Numbered from the stretch's first letter, positions 27,116-37,935 are shown. The stretch: DNA of 64,000 nt from Fuerstiella marisgermanici (GCF_001983935.1 NZ_CP017641.1:2852001-2916000); one strand, 5' to 3'. Numbers and translations: made by a program. The notes: generated from the sequence alone by a model not told the origin.

Positions 27116-27322
27116 GGCGGGATGATGCGCAGTTGAAGGAGGGAAGGGGCGTGAACTGATGATTAATTAGCGTTGTGAAGAAACTACCAGCAAAGCGGCC
27201 GAAGGTCAACGACTGAATCGCCTCTCACGTGCCGCTTTGCAACCATGTTAGGCGCTTCCAGCCGTCGCAAACAGTCGGTGTTCGAAAGAACTGCAGAACG
27301 CAGAAGTTTGCAACATCGTTGG

Positions 27323-28555
27323 TCACGCACTCCAGTCCGGGTTCGGTTCACGAGAAAGGCTTACAGGCTGACGCTGTTGCAGCGTGTCAACTTCCTGAAC
27401 CAATTTGGCGACGTCGTCCGCGTCATTAGCCACCGAGATCGCTAACCGAAACGTCACGTCTGCCTGACTGTCGAGATTGATGACTCGGCCCTTCGAACGT
27501 TCGAATGTTTTGAGATTCGGGAAGCTGCTGGCCGGTTCGATGCCCGTGCAATAACCGTCTTCTTCCGCCTGAGTATTCTTCCACACCGCGAGCCACGGCA
27601 ACGTGTTGGTGTCGAATCGCACACTCACCGCTTCGCTGCCGGTGGGACTCTTCAAAACCGCTAACCCTCTGCCGTCGTCGTCACTGATCGGTTTGGTGAA
27701 GTAAACTTGTTCGGCGTAACCGGCCTCCGGTCCGCGATACGTAGCCCACGAATCAACGTCCTCGGCGGCTCGCGAATCGCGCGGTGCGACTTCTTCGGCG
27801 GCCGTATGGACGGCGGCTCCTTCGCCCAAGAACGGGCGGCCAATGTTGCAGTGGTACAGCATTTCAACTTCAGCCGCGGCCGAGCTCAGATTTTGCACGC
27901 CGTCGATAATCTCGAAGGTGTTGCTGCCAATATGAGTCCTCAACGTCGACGTCAGACGCAGCTTTCCGCCGAACACGCTGGCTTCGTCAATCACGCCGAT
28001 CACGGAAATCGCTCCGTCGTCGTCAATTTCGACTCGCACATCATGAGCCGCCAGATTCGCAATACGTCCGTGCAGAGACAGAAACTGTTCAGACACCACA
28101 TTGCCCGCGTCGTCTTTAACGATGTCCGTTCCGGGAGCACCGTGCCAACCAAGGCCGCAGCGACATACGAGTTCGTTGAAGCCGTCCAGCCAGCCGATTC
28201 CGCCGCGGCGCATGGGATCGACAAACGCCGGATGCACGGGGCGTTCGACCGGCGACTTCCACCCCAGTGGCAGGTCCGCGACCTCGGCCTTCCAAACGCC
28301 CATGCCGCGAGTCGGAAGGACGGCAATCCGCGAACAGCCGTTGTCCAGCCACACGACATCCACGCCGTCGCTGAGTCCGCCACGCAGTCGCCGAAGCCCG
28401 ACACTCCACTGATCGCCAAACTGGTCCAGCTTTGTTGACTGATGATCCAGCAGAAGACCGTCTTGGTGAATTCCGTCGGCGGTGTTGATCAAAGTGGTGT
28501 TGATCAAAGTGGTGTTGATCAAAGTGGTGTTAATCAAAGTAGAGGACGTTGCCAC
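27323..28555 (-). CDS. DUF4432 family (aldose-1-epimerase-like fold) protein
   Basis: A 410-residue protein whose body matches the DUF4432/galactose-mutarotase-like family: LPTRGMGVWKAEVADLPLGWKSPV near 80-103, then FNELVCRCGLGWHG, and MLYHCNIGRPFLGEG. Members probably bind or interconvert sugars. The N-terminus is unusual: four copies of the pentapeptide TLINT encoded by an exact 15-bp tandem repeat (28481-28540). No better ATG lies between the repeat and the conserved body, though TTG codons inside the repeat could serve as starts, so the extent of translated repeat is uncertain. No operon partner is evident. Confidence 0.8.
   Translation of the reverse strand: MATSSTLINTTLINTTLINTTLINTADGIHQDGLLLDHQSTKLDQFGDQWSVGLRRLRGGLSDGVDVVWLDNGCSRIAVLPTRGMGVWKAEVADLPLGWKSPVERPVHPAFVDPMRRGGIGWLDGFNELVCRCGLGWHGAPGTDIVKDDAGNVVSEQFLSLHGRIANLAAHDVRVEIDDDGAISVIGVIDEASVFGGKLRLTSTLRTHIGSNTFEIIDGVQNLSSAAAEVEMLYHCNIGRPFLGEGAAVHTAAEEVAPRDSRAAEDVDSWATYRGPEAGYAEQVYFTKPISDDDGRGLAVLKSPTGSEAVSVRFDTNTLPWLAVWKNTQAEEDGYCTGIEPASSFPNLKTFERSKGRVINLDSQADVTFRLAISVANDADDVAKLVQEVDTLQQRQPVSLSREPNPDWSA
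28481..28540 (-). repeat. 15-bp tandem repeat, four copies, in the DUF4432 N-terminus
   Basis: The unit GGTGTTGATCAAAGT occurs at 28481-28495, 28496-28510 and 28511-28525 exactly, and once with a single change (TTAATC) at 28526-28540. On the coding strand it gives four consecutive Leu-Ile-Asn-Thr-Thr units. A period of 15 keeps the frame, so copy-number change would only alter protein or leader length. Confidence 0.97.
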
Positions 28556-28777
28556 ATTCGTGCCTTGATGACTGTGTTTTATATGGAAGTGAGAAACAAT
28601 TTAGGGGAAAACCGAAGGCACTTCAATTCGGCGGCGCGGCTGACGGGGTATTCGTGAACAGCCTGTGTTGACCAATCCGCACCAACCTCAGACAATGTCC
28701 GGAATCCTCACGGAATGACGCTGGCGGAACTTTCCGTCGGTTTGGCAATGACGCCTTCAGCAGCTTCGGAAACCTTC

Positions 28778-29959
28778 ATGCGAATCTTTTTCTCTGCCGG
28801 CGAACCCAGCGGTGACCAACACGCGGCTCACTTAATTGCCGCTTTAAAGGATCGTCACGCTGAATTCCGCGCCGAAGGTTTTGGCGGCCCCGCCATGCAG
28901 CAGGAGGGCTGTTCGCTGCTGTTCGAACTCACTCAACTTGCCGTGATGGGCTTTCTGCGAGTGTTGCCGATGCTGGCGAAATTCCGCCGCCTGGTCATCA
29001 AGGCAGAACAGCACTTCGACCAATCGCCGCCGGATGCCGTCGTGCTGGTCGACTTCCCCGGATTCAACTGGTGGATCGCAAAGGCCGCCAAAAAACGCGG
29101 CATCCCGGTCTACTACTATCTGCCGCCGCAGCTATGGGCGTGGGCTCCGTGGCGTATTAAGAAGGTCCGCCGATTTATCGACAAAGTCATCTGTGCGCTG
29201 CCGTTCGAATTCGATTGGTATCGCAGTCGTGGAGTTGACGCGACGTGGGTCGGCCATCCGTTTTTTGACGAAGTCGCGTCGAAGCAGCTGGACGAAGGTC
29301 TGCTGTCGGAACTCCGCAACAGCGATCAGCAAAAAGTGATCGCCGTGCTACCTGGTTCTCGCAACCACGAAGTCGACCGCAACTTCCCGGTCATGCTGGA
29401 CGTGATTCGCAAAGTCAGCGAAGCAGTGCCCAATGTGCGTTGGGTCGTCGGCAACTATCGGACGGAACACGTCGAAGAATGCCGTCGCATGCAGAAGGAC
29501 AAACAACTGGATGCGGACCTGACGTACTATATTGACCGCACGTCGGAAGTTATCGAAGCCGCTGATTGCTGCCTGATGGTCAGCGGATCGATCAGCCTGG
29601 AACTGCTGGCTCGCCGCACGCCTGGCGTGGTACTGTATCGAGTCGCCCGTTACGTTCGATTTGGTTCGAAGTTCTTCATGACGTGTAAGTTCTTCACACT
29701 GACCAATCTGATCGCCGGCCGCGAAGTCATGCCGGAATTCATGTCAGCCGGCAACCCCGCAGCCGATGTGCAGAAAATCTCGACATGGCTGACGGAATGC
29801 TGCCAGTCGCCGCAGATTCTTCAGCAGCGTCGCGAGGAAATGCAGGAACTCGCCGACTCCACCGCCGTCACAGGAGCCACAGAACGCACGGCTGAATTAC
29901 TGCTGTCCGACCTGGTCGCGGCCGATTCGAAGGCCAGGGACAAATCGCGAGCGGCGTAG
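28778..29959 (+). CDS. lpxB: Lipid-A-disaccharide synthase
   Basis: Predicted GT19 enzyme condensing UDP-2,3-diacylglucosamine with lipid X in lipid A synthesis, at the inner face of the inner membrane. Key segments: IFFSAGEPSGDQHAA at the start, MGFLRVLPM, VLVDFPGFNWWIAK, YYLPPQLWAWAPWR, ALPFEFDWYR, WVGHPFFDE and LPGSRNHEVDRNFP. The ATG at 28778 gives 393 residues, close to E. coli LpxB, and begins right at the conserved region; an in-frame start at 28715 adds 21 unrelated residues. It implies lipopolysaccharide in this planctomycete. No other lpx gene is in the window. Confidence 0.95.
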   Translation: MRIFFSAGEPSGDQHAAHLIAALKDRHAEFRAEGFGGPAMQQEGCSLLFELTQLAVMGFLRVLPMLAKFRRLVIKAEQHFDQSPPDAVVLVDFPGFNWWIAKAAKKRGIPVYYYLPPQLWAWAPWRIKKVRRFIDKVICALPFEFDWYRSRGVDATWVGHPFFDEVASKQLDEGLLSELRNSDQQKVIAVLPGSRNHEVDRNFPVMLDVIRKVSEAVPNVRWVVGNYRTEHVEECRRMQKDKQLDADLTYYIDRTSEVIEAADCCLMVSGSISLELLARRTPGVVLYRVARYVRFGSKFFMTCKFFTLTNLIAGREVMPEFMSAGNPAADVQKISTWLTECCQSPQILQQRREEMQELADSTAVTGATERTAELLLSDLVAADSKARDKSRAA

Positions 29960-30221
29960 AGCGAACTCATGCAGTCCGCCAAAACGTGCAAATTGACTCA
30001 GTTTGAGGCATATTCCAGTCACGTTCTCTGCGCCAAAATAAACAGAACTATTTTCTTCGCTTGCAGTTTGCGCTCAACGCACGGCAGTCTTTCAACGTAA
30101 GAATAGGTTGTGGAAGACCTCTACCAACCCTGTGAATATTCTGCGGCCTGTTCTCACGGCTATTGACTCGACCTGCTGATGAACCTCTAATCAGGTACGC
30201 CGAAACTCTGCCTGAATCCCC

Positions 30222-30644
30222 ATGCATTACCCAAACCCAACAACATCATTCCGAAACGCCGGTCGCTGGCTGGCGATCGTGGCGATGTCGGTATTGGTGT
30301 GTGGGAAACTGGTCCATCTGGAACAGGAATCGGCAGGATGTTGTGCGGGCGAAGATCTTCACGTCGAGGCTGGTAATTCTCCGCAGCTGAAGCCGTGCCC
30401 GTTCGGATGCCTTCACCACGAAACGCCTGAAAACAGCGATCAGCCAGAAGACAATGAGCCTTCGCACGATGAGCATCAGTGCTCGATTTGTAGCGTGCTG
30501 TCTCATGTGACTGAATCGCCAGCCATCGTCGATGTTCCCGACGAATCCAGGTTGGTTGTCGGAACCGTGCCGTTCGAATCGGCCTCCGCGAAAACCGCGG
30601 TCTTCTTCTCAGTTCGCCCTCGCGGACCGCCCATCGAGGCTTAA
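30222..30644 (+). CDS. Small Cys/His-rich protein, DUF2946-like
   Basis: A 140-residue protein with one hydrophobic segment (about residues 16-31, LAIVAMSVLVCGKLV) and several Cys/His groups: CCAG near 40, CPFGCLHH near 59-66 and HQCSICSVL near 86-94. The C-terminus ends VRPRGPPIEA. The pattern of one N-terminal span, CxxC with flanking histidines and a closing RGPP resembles DUF2946-type proteins, often found near metal-uptake or copper genes. Metal binding is plausible but unproven. It is just upstream of a DUF1559 gene on the same strand. Confidence 0.6.
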   Translation: MHYPNPTTSFRNAGRWLAIVAMSVLVCGKLVHLEQESAGCCAGEDLHVEAGNSPQLKPCPFGCLHHETPENSDQPEDNEPSHDEHQCSICSVLSHVTESPAIVDVPDESRLVVGTVPFESASAKTAVFFSVRPRGPPIEA

Positions 30645-30822
30645 ACACAGCCTTGATTCCGGGACGATCACACGCGTCTGACACGCTGGCCAAACCAGTC
30701 AGCAGGTGCGCGGCCTGTTGCATTTGAAATGCATCTTCGCTGCACCAGCGTCTTGCTTCTCCCCGGTTTACTTCCGTGCCCAATTACTGAACGCGCCAGC
30801 GCAATTGCCGCTGCCTTCGCGT

Positions 30823-31758
30823 ATGGAGAACACCGTGAAACACTCTCATCGCCGCTCACGCGGATTTACTCTGATCGAACTACTAGTCGTTATTGCGATC
30901 ATCGCCGTCCTGATCGCCCTTCTGCTTCCTGCCGTCCAACAGGCTCGCGAAGCCGCTCGACGCACCCAGTGCAAAAACAACCTCAAACAGCTCGGCCTCG
31001 CGCTGCACAACTATCATGATGTGCATTCACTGTTTCCATCAGGCTGGGTTGCTGTCGATCCCGTCACGCGCACTCATAGTCCGCACGAAGGACTGAATGG
31101 AGCCGGATGGGGGACCATGATTCTTCCCAACATCGAACAGTCGAATCTGTACAGTCAGTTCAACGCTAACTTCGCGATTCACGATCCCGTGAACACCGCG
31201 TTCCTTGGCACCGTGATTCCTGCCTGGCAATGCCCTTCAGACCCGAAGCCCGAAAAGTGGGAAATTGAAGAAGAAGGCAGCCCCGGAACGGTCCTCGCCG
31301 AACTGCCCACCGCCAACTACATCGGCGTGTTCGGCACTGAAGAACTGGACGGCTGCGAAAATGCGATTGGAGTGGCCCCTGTATCACCTTCAGGACAATG
31401 CCGCGGTGACGGTGTGTTTTATCACAACAGCCGAATCCGGTTTCGAGACATCACAGACGGAACCACCAACACGTTCATGTTGGGCGAACGACGAACAGAC
31501 ATGGCTCTTGGCTGGTATACAACATGGCCAGGAATGGTTGCCGAAGGCGAAGAAGCGTTCCAACGAATCCTCGGTTCAGCGGATCACGTGCCGAACGACC
31601 CGGTCGCGCATCTGGACGACTTCAGCAGCAATCACACAGGCGGATCTCAGTTTGTGCTGGGCGACGGTTCGGTGCGTTTCATCAGCGAAAACATCGACCA
31701 CGGTCTCTACCAGTCCCTGGCCACGATCCGAGGCGGAGAAGTGGTCGGTGAGTTCTAA
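30823..31758 (+). CDS. DUF1559 prepilin-like protein
   Basis: A 311-residue member of the large planctomycete DUF1559 family. The type IV prepilin N-terminus is clear: basic leader, then [25 protein letters not shown] (key residues G, F and E+5 around the cleavage site) and the family tail [18 protein letters not shown]. The C-terminal signature is [13 protein letters not shown]. It is probably processed by a prepilin peptidase and placed in or on the cell envelope. An alternative GTG start at 30835 has a purine-rich site just before it and would shorten the leader by 4 residues. There are dozens of such proteins per genome in this group. Confidence 0.93.
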   Translation: MENTVKHSHRRSRGFTLIELLVVIAIIAVLIALLLPAVQQAREAARRTQCKNNLKQLGLALHNYHDVHSLFPSGWVAVDPVTRTHSPHEGLNGAGWGTMILPNIEQSNLYSQFNANFAIHDPVNTAFLGTVIPAWQCPSDPKPEKWEIEEEGSPGTVLAELPTANYIGVFGTEELDGCENAIGVAPVSPSGQCRGDGVFYHNSRIRFRDITDGTTNTFMLGERRTDMALGWYTTWPGMVAEGEEAFQRILGSADHVPNDPVAHLDDFSSNHTGGSQFVLGDGSVRFISENIDHGLYQSLATIRGGEVVGEF

Positions 31759-31938
31759 CTCACCGACCTCCGAAGGTCCTTCGGCATGCCAATCGCCAGA
31801 ACTGTGCATTCCAGTGCGAATCCGGAGTGCAATTGTTCTGCGATGAACGGCCATTGCCAATATTTGTAGCGACTGTCTTGAGATTCAAGTGAGTTTTCTG
31901 GAAATGACTTACAGTTGTTGCTTTGACGGTTTGGGGTC

Positions 31939-32011
31939 GCCCCATCCTCCGCCGCCGTCACCTCAACCGCATGATTGTGACGGCTGAGGTGACGGTGACG
32001 AAGGATGGGGC
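31939..32011. repeat. Large imperfect hairpin at the 3' side of the IS110 transposase
   Basis: Arm 31939-31969 (starting GCCCCATCCTCC) pairs with 31981-32011 (ending AGGATGGGGC) with few mismatches over about 31 positions and an 11-base loop. It lies 6 bases beyond the transposase stop (32018 on the minus strand). It may stop read-through, or form part of the element's right end. IS110 elements usually lack terminal inverted repeats, so this is not a simple IS end. Confidence 0.65.
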
Positions 32012-32017
32012 TCGATT

Positions 32018-33130
<1,113 letters not shown>

Positions 33131-33340
33131 GTTCCATCTATCACAGACAATCGCCAAAGATACAAGGGTCCGCTGTGCGGACCAATGGCTCACATTCACA
33201 GCATTTCCCCACAGCGGCAGCTCATTCACTTTCAGCGTTTCGGTCCGCTCAGCGGCCCCTACCTGGCCTGGAATCAACACTGGTTTCGCGGGTGCGTTGG
33301 CGGTAATCTGACGGCATGAATTCCTGCGGAGTGAAGTTCC

Positions 33341-36300
33341 ATGCTGAGCGTTGCGTGTCCGGGCTGCCAATCACGATTGAAGATGAAGCCGACGCTGACC
33401 GGGCGGCGAGTCAAGTGCCCGAAATGCCAGACGGCCATTCAGGTTCCACTGGCCTCGGACACCAATCCAACGGTTCAAAAAAAGCCGCAGAAGCCGCGTT
33501 CGAAACCTTCGCCCGCTAAACGCCCAGCAAAACCGGAGCCGTCCCAACGGACACTCACACCACCGGAACCGGACGAAGCGTTTCCTGTGTTGCATTTGGC
33601 GCCCGAACCCGCAGCAGATGCCGCAGCGGTGCCCAATTCCGCTGCTCCGCCGGAACTGAATTTCAACACCACTTCCACGTCATCCACTTCTGCATCACCA
33701 CGCCGACGCAGACGCCGCAGTTCTGTTGGCGTTTGGTTGCCAATGCTGATGGTGCTGCTCGGGGCTGCCGGTGCGCTATGGTATTTCATGCCTGCCGCGA
33801 AACCGCCGGAGATCACCGTGAAGCAGTTTCCCGATCAGGCGGCCGTGGAGGGGAAACTCATGACACTGGCGATGCCTGTGACGTCCACCGGGGCGCAACA
33901 GGCCACACAGTTGAAAATCGTGCAGGCACCGGACGGAGCCACATTCGATCAGGCGACTCGAGTATTCAAGTGGACGCCAACAGAAGCGGATGGTCCAGGT
34001 CAGTTTGATGTGATCGTGCATCTGATTCAGGGGCCAAACATCGTGGAAGCGAAGTTCCGGGTGATTGTGGCCGAAGAAGATACGGCGCCCGTGTTTCAAA
34101 CGATCGAACCTGTGTCTACCAAACCGCTTGAGGAAGTCGTTGTCACAGTACAGGCCGACGATCCTGATGAACCCAGCGTCGCCGTGAGCTATGCGTTGGC
34201 TGAGCCGAATGCTGCGGCAACGATTGACGCTGAGACCGGCGAGCTAAAATTCACGCCTTCCGAAATCATGGCGGGAGAATCTGTGAGTGTGACGGTGATC
34301 GCGAAAGAAGATTCTGACGCCTCACTTTCAACCACACATGACGTGACGTTTCAGGTGGGGAAGTTTGATAACCCTGTTCGCCAGCTTGTGGCAGACCTGC
34401 GAAAGCTTGACGTCGATGCGGAATTTGAAGACGCGGCAGCACATGACAATCCCTTGCCCTTCACTGGCAGTGCGGGCGTTCTAAGTTTTGACGGCCGGTC
34501 AGTTTCTGTTTTCCGCTACGAAACAGCGCAGGACCGCCAGGAAGATGTTCAGAAGGTGGACGTATTTGGTCGGAAGCTCTTCGACAGTCCCTGGAAAAAT
34601 GAAGAACCGCTGAACGTCTTCGCCAACGACGAACTGCTGGTCGCGTTTGTCGGGGGCGATTCGAATATGCTGGACCCGCTAAGTTCCGTGATGGACAGGC
34701 CGGTGGCAGTGGTTCAGAAACACGAAGCTCCAACCCCGATCGTGCATCAGACGCCCGCCATGGTGGCGGAACTGATGCCGTTGTATGAAGGACGACTCAA
34801 GCGACCGGGAAAGCCTCGCCGTCTGTTCACCACCGATTGCTATAAAGACGTTCGCAAGGTCTTTGCCGATCAGTTCGAGAAAGAATTTGATTCGCAAATT
34901 CGAACAGGAGTCGGGGATGACTACGACGAACTGATGGAATGGTTCGCCGAACGCATCGATCTGAAGGAAGAATTCTTTACAGCCATTCGGCCCGAAGTCG
35001 ACAACGTTTCTACAGCGCTGCAGATGTTCAATCAGATTCGCAAAACGTACCCGAAGCAGATGGATCGCTACGGTTCGTTGGCGATCGCGTGCTCTGTGGT
35101 GTGGGACAACGATCGTGGAGTATACAACTACCGGGGCCATGCGGAGCGCACACATTCGACCATACCGGACACGTTGCTGGATGGACTCAGCAACTTTCAG
35201 TACTTCGTTGATGCCGAAAGCGTCATGCAGGGACGTGCTCAGTTTGTTCCATGGGAGTTTCTGATTCACCTGATCAATGACAAGACGCCGGTCGCAGAAC
35301 GGACATGGGCGGTGCAGGCGTACCTTCCCACCCGGCAGATGTTCGGCAAATGTTACTCCGACGTGCCTTACGACACGAGGATGCTGCAAACCAGTAGTCG
35401 CGAATGCAAACTGGATGGTAAGGAATACAACCTGCCCAACATCCGGCAGTTTGGGGGCGTGTGTGCGATGCAGGCAGACTACGCGGCGCGCGTCGGCAAA
35501 AGTATGGGCGTGCCTGCGGAGTATGTCAGTGGTTCAGGACGATATGGAGGAGCTCATGCATGGGTCATGTGGGTCGAACTGCAAGCGGTAACTCAACGCA
35601 GCATCAAGTTTACGCTTGAGTCGCATGGGCGATATCGCGGCGATCATTACTACGTCGGAAACATGAAGGAGCCTCAATCCGGAAAACGAATTACCGATCG
35701 ACTTCTGGAGCTGCGTTTGCACCAGGTTGGGATGGATGCGATGGCCAAACGCCATTCGGATCGAGTTATGGCCGTCTATCCTGGCATGGCAGAGGAACTG
35801 GCTTTCGACTTCGATACTCGACTGGAGTACCTTTCCGGTGCAGTCGCGTTGAACCCCTGGAGCGAATCGGCCTGGACTGCACTGTCACAGATTTCGTCAG
35901 GACGTGAGCCTGGCAAAGACGAGCACAAGACGATGTCGATTCTGCTGGACCAACTGTTTGTGAACTTCGCCGCGTTTCCGGACTTCACGTTGACAATCTT
36001 CGCGGATCTGATTTCCTTTGAAAAAGAGGCGGATAAAAGAATTCAATACTACTACCAGTTACTGGATGTCTACGCGGCCGCGCAGCGACCGGACCTGGGG
36101 TTCCGAGCGTTGCTGCAGTTGAGTGACCTGCTGGAACAGGAAGAACGGACCGACGAAGCGATTCAGACACTGGCGGTGGCGATTCAAAAGTACCCAGACG
36201 AAGGTCAGTACATTCCAAAAATGCTGGACCGGTTGGAGGGACTCGCTGCGGCCGCTGGTGCCGTCAATCAAACGCTGGCCGAATTCTACGCCTCGTTTCT

Positions 36301-36457
36301 CCCGAAGATTCCTCAAACACGTGGTGGTTCACCCAGCAAGTACTGCATGCAGATGTACGAACGTGCCGTCCCGGTATTCGAGCAGGCCGGTCAGCAACAA
36401 CTGGCGCAAAATTATCGCACCGGAGCGCTGCAGTTGAAATCGGGCATGCCGCAGTAG
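33341..36457 (+). CDS. Large membrane protein: zinc ribbon, Ig-like repeats, transglutaminase-like core, TPRs
   Basis: A 1038-residue protein. It opens with an MJ0042-type zinc ribbon (ACPGCQSR with KCPKCQTA, four cysteines within residues 6-29), then a low-complexity linker rich in Pro/Lys/Ala, one transmembrane helix (about 130-148) and extracytoplasmic cadherin/Ig-like segments (about 155-345, with VFQTIEP, VTVQADDPDEPS and TGELKFTPSE). A middle region has the layout of a transglutaminase-like core: Cys708 in FGGVCAMQADYAARVGKSMGVPAEYV (key residues C708 and A/Y around it), His739 in GGAHAWVMW and Asp768 in YRGDHYYVG. TPR-like helices fill about 840-1000. It could crosslink or cleave envelope proteins. 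It follows the IS110 element and has no clear partner. Confidence 0.65.
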   Translation: MLSVACPGCQSRLKMKPTLTGRRVKCPKCQTAIQVPLASDTNPTVQKKPQKPRSKPSPAKRPAKPEPSQRTLTPPEPDEAFPVLHLAPEPAADAAAVPNSAAPPELNFNTTSTSSTSASPRRRRRRSSVGVWLPMLMVLLGAAGALWYFMPAAKPPEITVKQFPDQAAVEGKLMTLAMPVTSTGAQQATQLKIVQAPDGATFDQATRVFKWTPTEADGPGQFDVIVHLIQGPNIVEAKFRVIVAEEDTAPVFQTIEPVSTKPLEEVVVTVQADDPDEPSVAVSYALAEPNAAATIDAETGELKFTPSEIMAGESVSVTVIAKEDSDASLSTTHDVTFQVGKFDNPVRQLVADLRKLDVDAEFEDAAAHDNPLPFTGSAGVLSFDGRSVSVFRYETAQDRQEDVQKVDVFGRKLFDSPWKNEEPLNVFANDELLVAFVGGDSNMLDPLSSVMDRPVAVVQKHEAPTPIVHQTPAMVAELMPLYEGRLKRPGKPRRLFTTDCYKDVRKVFADQFEKEFDSQIRTGVGDDYDELMEWFAERIDLKEEFFTAIRPEVDNVSTALQMFNQIRKTYPKQMDRYGSLAIACSVVWDNDRGVYNYRGHAERTHSTIPDTLLDGLSNFQYFVDAESVMQGRAQFVPWEFLIHLINDKTPVAERTWAVQAYLPTRQMFGKCYSDVPYDTRMLQTSSRECKLDGKEYNLPNIRQFGGVCAMQADYAARVGKSMGVPAEYVSGSGRYGGAHAWVMWVELQAVTQRSIKFTLESHGRYRGDHYYVGNMKEPQSGKRITDRLLELRLHQVGMDAMAKRHSDRVMAVYPGMAEELAFDFDTRLEYLSGAVALNPWSESAWTALSQISSGREPGKDEHKTMSILLDQLFVNFAAFPDFTLTIFADLISFEKEADKRIQYYYQLLDVYAAAQRPDLGFRALLQLSDLLEQEERTDEAIQTLAVAIQKYPDEGQYIPKMLDRLEGLAAAAGAVNQTLAEFYASFLPKIPQTRGGSPSKYCMQMYERAVPVFEQAGQQQLAQNYRTGALQLKSGMPQ

Positions 36458-37028
36458 AAACATCACCGGTTGCGAATAATCACCGGTGCCACCCGCTCTA
36501 CGGTGCCGCAATGCAACAGCACGAGCTTCCACATCTGCCGGGACACCGGTTACAGCAGAACACGGAACGGCTGGGCCACCACGAAAGAACCGAAACACAC
36601 GAAAAGGGAAAGGCAACACAGTGGATCGCTTTGCAAAGGGACGGCGATCGTTCCGTAGTGCATAAACTCTGCAGATTAGGTTCAGTCTGCCGGTCCGGAA
36701 GACTGGGCATGCTAAGAATTCGTTCTCGGAATTGTTGCGCAGTGCTCGGCATGGGAAAATTAGTGGGGCGGAACTGTTCCGAGCCACTAATAAATTGTCC
36801 CGATCCACTCATAAATTCTTCCGGCGAACTCGACATAGTGATTTTGTCACTGTGAATGCGGCGGGCAATTGGTACAGCCGGTTCAGAGTGATCGATTTGC
36901 AATCCGGAACGCGGCGCAGCGGCAGATTCCGCAGGTGCGGTTGATGGTGTTGTCCAGTAGGGGACGATTCGAGGTTGGTACTCAATACGATCCGCCTCAA
37001 CACCTCTCCCACGCAAGGAGTGTTCGCT
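36458..37028. other. Non-coding gap with A-rich short repeats
   Basis: No gene is supported on the plus strand. The long open frame on the minus strand across 36498-37772 has no recognisable content and runs antisense to the gene at 37029. CACGAAA occurs twice near 36580-36605 (CCACGAAAGAACCG and CACACGAAAAGG), a phrase often scattered in planctomycete intergenic DNA. AAGGAG just before 37029 is the ribosome binding site of the next gene. Confidence 0.4.
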
Positions 37029-37712
37029 ATGACAGCCACCCGTACAAAAACGTCTTTCATTCCTCAGGCGGAAGGAAACTTCGATGCCTTTGCTCGCCAG
37101 TTCGTCAACCAGTTGGCGGCCGATCCTGCGGAATACGAAATGTCTGCTGAACGAGTCAAAGCGCTGCAAACTCAGTTGGCGGAATGGGACAAAAAATACG
37201 CCGCCGCCGTGAAGGCTCGGGACGCGGCCAAAGCGGCGACGGAAAGCAAAGACGAAGCTCGACGACAGCTGGAAGAAACGGTTCGATCTGCTGCGAAGTT
37301 GATTCAGGCCAACGACGAAATCACCAACGCCGCTCGCGATGCGGCTGGTCTGCCGGTTCATAAAACAACGCGAACACCGGTTCCGGTCCCGCAAACATTT
37401 CCGACAGGCACGGTCATCGGTACGGATCGTCTGGAACTGACGCTGATGTATTCCGACGTTGCCACACCAACTCGGAAGGCGCGACCCTACGGCGTTCGAG
37501 GCTGCGAAGTCTACGTCGCCATCGCGGACAATCCCCCCACAAATCCGGAGGACTACCGCTTCGTCGCCTTCAGCACGCGCACGCCGGAACTCATCAAGTT
37601 CAAAAGCGACGACGGAGGCAACACCGCCAACATCCTGATCCGCTGGGTCAACACCAAAGGCGAACCCGGCCCATGGAGCCAGGTCATCAGCGCCACGATC
37701 CCGGCCGTCTGA
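37029..37712 (+). CDS. Hypothetical protein with coiled coil and fibronectin-III-like end
   Basis: A 227-residue protein from the ATG at 37029, which has AAGGAG nine bases upstream; there is no signal peptide. Residues about 10-100 are helical and rich in Ala/Glu/Lys (VKALQTQLAEWDKKYAAAVKARDAA is typical; likely a coiled coil). The C-terminal ~85 residues look like one beta-sandwich (LELTLMYSD, GVRGCEVYVAIADNPP, ILIRWVNTKGEPGPWSQV), reminiscent of a fibronectin-III fold. I do not recognise a named family. It is flanked by non-coding DNA on both sides, with palindromic hairpins after its stop. Confidence 0.6.
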   Translation: MTATRTKTSFIPQAEGNFDAFARQFVNQLAADPAEYEMSAERVKALQTQLAEWDKKYAAAVKARDAAKAATESKDEARRQLEETVRSAAKLIQANDEITNAARDAAGLPVHKTTRTPVPVPQTFPTGTVIGTDRLELTLMYSDVATPTRKARPYGVRGCEVYVAIADNPPTNPEDYRFVAFSTRTPELIKFKSDDGGNTANILIRWVNTKGEPGPWSQVISATIPAV

Positions 37713-37801
37713 CGGGGAGCCCCCGGCGAGGCGATGGCGTTGGACGATGGGTTTCTGCGTGGAACGCCGCAACGCCGAGCGAGGTGAAGGGAATTAACAT
37801 T

Positions 37802-37850
37802 GGCCAGTTTCTGTCGGCCGCGTGAAAATCGCGGCCAGTCGGAACTGGCC
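37802..37850. repeat. Long hairpin with two paired segments
   Basis: GGCCAGTT (37802-37809) pairs with AACTGGCC (37843-37850), and GGCCGCG (37816-37822) pairs with CGCGGCC (37830-37836), separated by a 6-by-6 internal loop and closed by a 7-base loop. It lies 90 bases after the upstream stop and is followed by TTTG, so it could weakly terminate transcription. It more closely resembles a dispersed palindromic repeat. Confidence 0.65.
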
Positions 37851-37878
37851 TTTGTTCATCAGGCAATTAAAACATAGA

Positions 37879-37928
37879 GCCGGTTTCCACCTGCCACCAC
37901 ACGCTTGGCGCGGCCGGTGGGAACCGGC
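37879..37928. repeat. Second palindromic repeat (GCCGGTTTCCACC arms)
   Basis: GCCGGTTTCCACC (37879-37891) pairs with GGTGGGAACCGGC (37916-37928) with one mismatch over 13 positions, across a 24-base loop. The phrase GGGAACCGGCCCTAC that ends it is of the kind seen scattered in planctomycete genomes. Its end lies 8 bases from the premature stop of the TetR-like stub. Confidence 0.6.
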
Positions 37929-37935
37929 CCTACAT

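Noticed and set aside
36498-37772. A 424-codon open frame on the minus strand
   Set aside because: It is antisense to the convincing gene at 37029-37712, which has a strong ribosome binding site. Its translation has no domain, signal or membrane pattern and is arginine/serine-rich, as expected of a GC-rich shadow frame.
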